A stretch of DNA of 64,000 nucleotides from Melastoma dodecandrum. Taxonomy: Eukaryota > Streptophyta > Magnoliopsida > Myrtales > Melastomataceae. Position numbers and translations under genes: made by a program. The stretch spans positions 709,501-773,500 of the forward strand of contig JARUPY010000154.1 in the NCBI GenBank assembly GCA_029817715.1, written 5' to 3'. Within the stretch, counting starts at the first letter, position 1. Each line of letters begins with the position of its first letter. Positions 57,095 through 64,000 of the stretch are shown piece by piece. The notes beneath the pieces were generated by a model. The model did no database searches, was not told the DNA's origin, and was given only the letters and a program-made list of their open reading frames with translations.

Positions 57095-60000
57095 TCATTG
57101 TCCAAGGTTCCCCAGAAGTCGCTCAATGGCTGCATGTACATTCCCGGAAGTCGCGCGCAGCGCTCTGATGTTTTCCTGGGTGTCTATGAACCCCATTTCT
57201 TGAAGTTGAGACAGCTGAGTTGCATAAAGTTCTTCTGGAGGTACTGCAAAGTCAAAGAAAGTGCAGAAGGAGAAACACACCATCAGGGGGGGTGATTGAC
57301 CACAAATTCATTAAGAGGCAGGAAATCCGACAGACTGCTGTAAGGGTATTCAGGGTAGAGAAGAAAATAAGAGACTGACCATCTGGGTTGTTCGACACGC
57401 CAAAGCCCTCAGCTCCTAGGCCACCAAACATATTCATCAGTAGTTCCATTCCCATAACATTCATTGCTCCTGATAATCAAAGTATATATAAGTAGAATGA
57501 AGCACTAGAAACCAGTAAAAAATGAAGACAAAATCAGAAGCACCATGTAACTACATAAAATAGTCGCAAGAGTTATACAAAGGTACCTGCATTAGCACCG
57601 GCCTGACCAGGCTCCCTACACGAGTCATAAAGAGTTCAATGTCAAATCCGTACGAGTTATAATTGTATCCAGAAATAACGCAACAGTAAGAAGGCCTACT
57701 GGTTTCTTTGGGAGCGATTGAGATGAGATAACAGGGACTGTTGCATAGCCATCATTTGCTGCAAGATTTTTTTTAAGAAAAAGAATCAGCTAAAGGGGCA
57801 GACACTCCCAAAAACAAAGGATTGTTGACTAGGTTACTTCATGAAATATTACAGAATAATTTCGTTGTTGACATAGAGTTACTTTTCTTCTTATCCAGCA
57901 CAAGACAGAAACAAAGAGAAGAGAGTCTTATAACAAACCTACCTGCAAAGTCTCCGGATTAGTCAACTGACGGAGAAGTTCAGGATTCTGCATCATTTCT
58001 CTCAGTTGAGGGTTCATATCAACCATTCTACGCAACTGGGGATTGAGGTTCATAATCTGCAAATCAATTGAGATCATAACAAGCATCTAGCTGAATAACC
58101 AATCCAGCTCTTCACCAAACAACCCGCTACCTGATTCAAATACTGAGGGTTTGACAGTAGGCTTTCCATCATCTGAGATACAGCAGGATTTTGCACTAAC
58201 TGATTGAGAAAAGCAGGATCAGGCATGGCAGTCAATGTTGGGTCCATTCCTGCAAGACCAAGACCACCAAGACCGACAGCTCCTGCTTCTCTGGCAGGAT
58301 TAGGTCGTGTTGCAGTAGTAGGTGCCGGCGGTGTAGCTCCTATAATTAACAACATCATCAAACTAGAGTTGTAACCACCCATATGCACCAGCAAACAACA
58401 CTGACAAAGACATTCATAGACAAAGGACCTATCAAAATACTATCAATCTATACATGCAACTGCAAAACACTCAGGCTAATACAATTTTTCGTTGGGTTTC
58501 AACCAGAAGGAGATTTAAAGATCTGGAGGAGGAAACTGAGAAAATAAAAAGAAGAGGCAGAACACACATCATATCACCTCAAATATCTGTTGTAGCATCA
58601 AGGAAAACCATAATTAATGTATAATTGTAGGACATGGGAAACATACCACTAGCACTACTCCAAGGATTTGGAAGAGGATTGGTGTTGGGAGCAGTAGCAG
58701 GAGCAGTGGCAGTTTCAGAGCCTGTGGTGGAAGAGTTATTGGCCCCACCAGTACCCGGCACATTATTTTGGTTGCTCAAGAGAGCAGTAAATGGGTTTGC
58801 TCCAATGTCATTCCCATTATTTCCACCCATCGTTGTAGCATTCAGAAATGGCTCCTGAACATTTTCATACATGCGACGCAACATATTAAAGCCTTCAGGA
58901 GATGCTTCAATATTACTCATGGCCCTGTCGGTATTACGCATCATTTCACGCATGAGTTCAGGATTTCGAGCAGCCTCCAGTGTTTGACGAAGAATGCTGG
59001 GATCATTTAGTATATGAGCCAGCTCGGGGTTTCTATCAATGATCTCCCGCATTTGAGGATTGCTCATCATCAAGCTCCGCATCACCTCGGGGTTATTCAT
59101 CAGATTCTGAATCACGGGCATATTCATTATTTCTCTCATTATGTTCGGATTCTGGGTCAGTTGTTGTTGAACCTGCTCCAACTCAGGAAGTCCACCTCCA
59201 AGGGAACCTAAGCCAAGCCTGGGAAACAGCGATCCACCCAAACCAGTTGACATGCCATCATTTGAACCAACACCTCGCGTAATACCAGGAGTTGTGCTGG
59301 GAAGTCCTCCACTTGGTGCAGCTGGTGCAGGTGATGCTGCAGTGGGCGGCAAGCCACGCACCATATGGATCGTATGATCAGCAAGAAGACCTAAAGAGTG
59401 GAAAATAAGTAAATTCATACTTGAGCCCCAACATATGAGCAAAGGCTGATAACAGAACAAAGCAGCCAACCGAATCTTTGGCAGCACTACAAACTTTCAT
59501 AAGCTAGTGATGGTCCTTTCTGATCTGTTCAGTACAATAATGCAGTAATTACATATACAACAAATTATAGCATTCAAGTAGCTATGAAACACAGCTGAAA
59601 ATTCACCAATGAAATTAGGGGCTAGAGATGATGCAACAGGTAATTTTAAAACACATAAATGCCCACCCCACTTAGATTAAGCAGGAAAAATCATTGGTAG
59701 CAAACGTTGGACACATTTCCAATCTTTAACTGTCTACAACAGCACTTGTCGAGAAACCTTGTCCCGTCAGTCGTGCAAAACTAAATGGTGACTAGACAAC
59801 AATCGTAGCAAATCAAGAACCCTAACAGACATCTGATCAAATAAACCACTACAAAATTAACCTAATGAGACTATTAACAAAAATTTGGGGGAAAATCCTA
59901 TTCATAAGACTACCACCACAGTGAGCACATGATTAAACCCTGTTTCTCCTGAGCATAACCAACGTTTGCTAGCTGATAGAACCAAAAATCCCTAGACGAC

Positions 60001-60310
60001 TCCGCGAACGGAAAAACCCAACAATTAACTACGGCAACAACAACGAAAGATAAGAGATGAAATCAGCCTCACCATAACTTTCAAGGGTTTGGTCGTCCTT
60101 CAAAATCCGACCTTTATAGATCAACCTCTGCTGATCGGCCGGGACGTCGCAGTTGGAAGCCAGGACAGCCTTAAAAGCCCCAACGGTGGAGTCAAGGGAT
60201 GCCCTGACGGAGAACTTGGAGCCATTGGAGCACTTGATGTTGACAAGAACCCCACCCTCATCTTCGCGAGAGGCAGCTGGGTTCTCGCCCGAATCAACTT
60301 CCGATCCCAT
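57095..60310 (-). CDS. DSK2: ubiquilin / DSK2 (UBL-STI1-UBA ubiquitin shuttle)
   Basis: Eight exons: 60073-60310, 58647-59390, 58131-58339, 57943-58056, 57700-57758, 57587-57615, 57380-57469 and 57095-57243 (543 residues, phases consistent). DSK2 carries ubiquitinated cargo to the proteasome and, through ATG8 binding, to autophagy. Seen: UBL at residues about 20-95 ([38 protein letters not shown]); STI1-like blocks rich in NP(E/Q) ([58 protein letters not shown]); a second STI1 set ([38 protein letters not shown]); and a C-terminal UBA ([34 protein letters not shown]). ATG 60310 (MGSEVD) is chosen over upstream codons in frame. The first intron (59391-60072) is long. The smallest exon is 29 bp. 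Confidence 0.94.
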
Positions 60311-60399
60311 GGGCGGGCCTCGACAAAAAGATGGATCGGAAAACCCCGGCAATGAATGAGGAAGGGAAGAAACAGGTAAAAAGGGAAGTTGTGGGGCTT

Positions 60400-62347
60400 T
60401 GGTGGGATGGACAGGGAAAGGGAAAGGGAAAGGGAAAGAGAATTGTGCTGCATGGTCTGAACTAGAAGAGGAAAAAAGGGCAAGCAACATCGGATCGGAT
60501 CGGGTCGGAATAGCATGTGGAGCCCCGGCAAGACCTAAAATGTCAAAGTTAAGAGTTTTTCGACGTCAAGTTGCTTATCAAATTATTTCGATTAATACGA
60601 TGAAATCGGTATTATGCAGACTTCGGTCATCAAGAAAGTCGGTATTTGTAAGATCGACTTTCTCATAGACAAAGTAAAGTCGGCCTTTGTCATCCTTTAC
60701 TCGTATGAAGTCGGTTTTTGTAAGGCCGACTTTCGAACACTTAAATAAAAAATGCCAATTTCACAAAAAGTAAAGTCGGCCTTACAAAGTCCGACTCCTT
60801 CCCACATTGAAAAAAAACTTTTATCCCATATTTCTATTAGACGAAGAAGGCACGCACTGAGGAGATGCAAATGTTTCCCTATTGCCAAAATCTTTTGCCA
60901 AGCTCTTTTCCTATTGCCAAGATCTTTCTCTTATATATTTGTCAAGTTCTTTGAAAATTATGGATAAAAGTTTTTTTTTTAATGTTGGAAGAAGTCGTCC
61001 TTTCTAAGGCCGACTTCCTTGTTGCCTTATGGAAGTCGGTCTTTGTAAGGCCGACTTCATGTGAAGTTAACGTTTTTTTATTTAAGTGTTCGGAAGTCGA
61101 TCTTACAAAGGCCGATTTCATACGGGAGAGACGAGTGGCATGTAGTTGAAAAAATTCTAAATTTAAGAAATCATTTTGGCGAAATAATTTGGAAACCAAG
61201 TTTATTGAAACAAAACTCTAAAATGTCAAACGCCCAAATATTTTGGAGCTATCATCGTAACATGTCTTGGGCTAGCTTCATAAGTACACCTCATAGAATG
61301 ACCATTGGGTTGGGCTCATAGTTATTTTTTTTTAGGTTTAACCATTTATTTAAATACAACATTATTTATGGATTGAGTTCATATCGTGGCCAGAGAAATA
61401 TTAGACCATAATGTATTAATTTTATTTTGACTTTAATAAAATTTTAATATCTACGCTTATTACTTACTGTAAAATCATTTTGTTGTTAGAAATATATATT
61501 ATTATAAAACACGAATTCTCGATAATTACCTTTAAATAAGTAAAATCCACTATGTTACACTTATTCTTGTAGATGTCTTTGTTAAGGTGATTTATATATA
61601 GTTGCTTGAAAATTAAGTTGTACTTCCTTATAAACTTATACAAAAGTAGAAATGAATATCTATTATATTACATAAAATAGAAGTACTATTTATTTTTTTT
61701 AATTTATATGAACGGATGATCTATTTTCAATAATTTCAATTATTTTTTTTGCTTCCGTAAAAAAGAAATTATTATTATTATTTTTTAATGCCAGTATATC
61801 ATAGCAATTAAAACAAAAATTGAACTCTCGACGACATTAAACTAAGATGTGTGTTTGTTGGGCGACTAAGTTCTCTTTCAAATCCGGTGGTACTTTAGAC
61901 TGAAAAAATCGCCATCCTTCTTATAAGAGAGAGAGAGAGGGAGGCAAGAAGTCAAAATCCGGATGAAGCTGACACTGCTCCGACCAAAATAGTTAAATTA
62001 CATGAAGAGGGAAAGATATTTTTCTTACAAACCAAATCCCCAAATTTCGCTTGTTTCTGGGTTCCGTCTGTAATCTGTAAAGGCGAGACCTTTGGCGATC
62101 AGATCCTTTTAGGTTGACCAGAGGTTGTGACCTTGTGGTGCTTGCTTGCCTTTACTTGGGTCTCTGTGATTTTCGGGTGGGAAGATTTTTAGTGGTTGGT
62201 GGCTTTTTTGGGTGTTGTGGAGAGGCCCGTTTTGATACGAGTACGTAGGGTTGTGATTTGGTAATGGAAGGTCGAAGGGGATTGTCGAGTTCTAAGCTCC
62301 AGGGCGAAGTATGCGTGTTGTGTTTGAGGGTTTAGGAAGAGAAGCAG
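60400..62347. other. intergenic: ubiquilin promoter, foldback repeat, AT-rich DNA, LAZ1-like 5' region
   Basis: Includes (GGGAAA)n at about 60415-60440, the foldback described separately, and strongly AT-rich sequence at 61300-61900 with no genes. A GA repeat at 61928-61940 precedes the likely 5'UTR of the LAZ1-like gene. Confidence 0.5.
60635..61127. repeat. foldback with repeated quasi-palindrome GAAGTCGG..CCGACTTC
   Basis: Arms at about 60699-60840 and 60955-61127 are reverse complements with few mismatches, including CGAACACTTAAATAAAAAA, AAGTCGGCCTTACAAAG and AACTTTTATCC. They flank a loop of roughly 115 bases. Inside and around are at least six copies of a 26-base near-palindrome of the form AAGTCGGYCTTTGTAAGGCCGACTT (about 60636, 60708, 60772, 60990, 61031 and 61092). 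No coding potential. Confidence 0.7.
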
Positions 62348-63793
62348 ATGAAGATCCTCGCTGCTTACCTTGATCTGATCAGTAGTTCTTCTTATACACC
62401 TGCCACATGGACAATCATCGTCGCCGGGGTGTGTGTGCTCATCAGCCTTGCACTTTCCTTCTATCTTTTGTTTGAGCATCTCGCCGCTTACAAAAACCCG
62501 GAGGTACTGGCCACCAGCTCGAGCTGTAGACGAAGTCATATTTTGGCTGGGTTTTATCGATGTTATTGTGGTCTGTGTTAGTTTGACTTGATTAATCCGG
62601 GCAATTTTATCATCAGGAGCAAAAGTTTCTTATCGGAGTGATCCTCATGGTTCCCTGCTATGCAGTAGAGTCGGTGAGTTACTCGGGAACTGTCTGAGAC
62701 TGTCTTGTAGGAACATCTCCGATGATCCTGTTCTTTCCTTATGTGCCAATGATCAGAAGTGCTGGCCATATTGTTTGTAGCGAAGGATGTAATGGGAATT
62801 AGGTTTTATTGCCATCAATGGAGATAAATCATAGCTGAGATGCTAACAGACAAGACATTTGTCAATTTCAAAATTATTAACACTATGTGCCTCTGTAGAA
62901 CTTGCTTTCTCCTGCTGCTCGATGGCAGGTAGCCACCGGTTGCTAATCTGTTGGACCAGTGTAAAGCTGAAAAGGCTTTATTGTATCTCAGTTCTGTACT
63001 GTGATGTTCTTATTGCATGTCGCCCTCACGAGACCATTATCTCATTATGGTTATCTGTGTATAGATGCATGCTCCAACTCCTGTATCCATGCTCACCTGA
63101 ACCATACTTGGAAGACAAGGGTCGTTTCTTGACCATATATTGACTTTATTCCATCTACCCATGGTGTATGTTTGCAGCTCGTCTCCTTGTCGAAGCCATC
63201 AATTAGTGTGGACTGTGAAATTCTACGAGATTGCTACGAATCGTTTGCCATGTATTGCTTTGGCAGATATCTTGTCGCATGTCTGGGTACGAACTTTTTG
63301 GCTTTAAGCATTTTGTCTTCTTATAGCGGTGACTCGAACTAATTTAGTGTTCTTATGTCTTTTTTTTGGTGTTTTTGGATGTATAATTTGTTAAGCTTGT
63401 TTGGTAAATCTCAGCTCTCTTTGTTGCTTAATATTAGGTGGTGAAGAGAGGACAATAGAATTTATGGAAAGACAAGGGCGTGCTGCTGCCAAAACGCCAC
63501 TTCTTGAACATTATTCTGAGCATGGAGTTATAAAACATCCTTTCCCAATGAACTTTTTTTTAAAACCTTGGAGGCTTGGAGAGTGGCTTTACCAGGTCAT
63601 CAAGATTGGAATTGTGCAGTATGTATGTCTCGTATCTAGTCCACCTTGTCCAGCTACTTCCTACAGTTTAATATCTTACCAATGCATAATTTATGTCTCC
63701 ACAGATGATAATTAAGTCCTTGAGTGCTCTCTTGGCTGTTATTCTTGAGGCCTTTGGTGTTTATTGTGAAGGAGAATTCAAATGGGGATGTGG
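62348..63793 (+). CDS. LAZ1-like: LAZ1-like / TMEM184 (DUF300) membrane protein, 3' end beyond window
   Basis: Exons 62348-62503, 62617-62673, 63178-63286, 63438-63622 and 63705-63793; the last ends in a donor (GG|GTAAGT) and the next exon is outside. Seen: the first TM segment TWTIIVAGVCVLISLALSFYLLF, HLAAYKNPE|EQKFLIGVILMVPCYAVES, LSKPSISVDCEILRDCYESF, AMYCFGRYLVACLGGEERTIEF, KHPFPMNFFLKPW and KSLSALLAVILEAFGVYCEGEF. This is the DUF300/Ost-alpha family, about 7 TM helices. Arabidopsis LAZ1 (At4g38360) affects cell death and vacuolar trafficking of brassinosteroid receptors. Start ATG 62348 is the first ATG of the open frame. The N-terminus is slightly longer than I recall for LAZ1. Confidence 0.9.
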
Positions 63794-64000
63794 GTAAGTG
63801 TAGTAACAGATTTCTACCTACTGTCATAGTTGAATTTCAACGTTTCTTCCTTACAATCATTTGACTTTTAATTCTGTTAAAAACATTGTGTTATGTGGGT
63901 TCATCTTATGCAAAGGAAAATATCCAAATGAGATCATTTCTGAAGCAGGGTGTCTTTGTTGGTGAAGATCTTTGCTGCTTCTGGGAGTTAGTTAAATCTG

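Noticed and set aside
1..64000. tRNA, rRNA, CRISPR array or viral insertion
   Set aside because: No cloverleaf boxes, spacer-repeat periodicity or viral coding domains were seen by eye. The only reverse transcriptase belongs to the copia element.

Overview
The window is nuclear DNA of a flowering plant, almost certainly a core eudicot. Multi-exon genes have short GT-AG introns in AT-rich DNA, the families are plant-specific (SAUR, RopGEF, clade D PP2C, STY ACT-kinase, PATRONUS securin), and there is a Ty1/copia retrotransposon. I cannot fix the species. No tRNA, rRNA, CRISPR, operon or phage-like structure was seen.

Layout. 0.5-2.0 kb: PATRONUS-type securin (-). 2.1-6.8 kb: gene-free and repeat-rich, with a long inverted repeat at 2.16-3.14 kb and an LTR-like relic at 3.5-4.3 kb. 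7.0-9.1 kb: clade D PP2C (+). 10.0-11.3 kb: broken polyamine/amino-acid transporter (+). 11.5-12.7 kb: INO80C/IES6-like subunit (-). 13.3 kb: fragment of an MFS carrier. 15.0-18.7 kb: DCAF8-type WD40 protein (-). 19.4-24.6 kb: ACT-domain kinase STY46/STY8-like (-). 27.1-29.9 kb: RopGEF (-). 30.4-31.7 kb: CCDC124 homologue (+). 32.2-34.0 kb: HISN2 histidine-biosynthesis enzyme (-). 34.2-40.9 kb: GDSL lipase gene (-) split by an apparently intact copia element (34.7-40.0 kb, +). 42.1 kb: SAUR (+). 42.9-44.2 kb: PHT4;6-like anion transporter (-). 45.3-49.5 kb: bromodomain protein (+). 50.5-51.4 kb: receptor-like cytoplasmic kinase pseudogene (+). 51.5-54.5 kb: P-class PPR protein (+). 55.2-56.2 kb: C2H2 zinc-finger repressor (-). 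57.1-60.3 kb: ubiquilin/DSK2 (-). 60.6-61.1 kb: foldback repeat. 62.3 kb to the end: LAZ1/TMEM184-type membrane protein (+, cut by the window edge).

The genes are independent housekeeping and signalling genes rather than one pathway. From memory, the set PP2C-INO80C-DCAF8-STY46-RopGEF1-LAZ1 resembles Arabidopsis At4g383-385, while PPR-zinc finger-DSK2 resembles At2g171-172. The window therefore looks like an ancestral gene order that Arabidopsis has fractionated between duplicated segments. Exon boundaries were set by hand from GT-AG sites, reading-frame phase and family conservation. I found no convincing new gene system. The most interesting items are the copia-split GDSL gene with an odd 5' junction, a hairpin-templated 17-bp insertion in the transporter pseudogene, two long noncoding foldbacks, and a perfect mitosis-specific promoter element near the securin gene.
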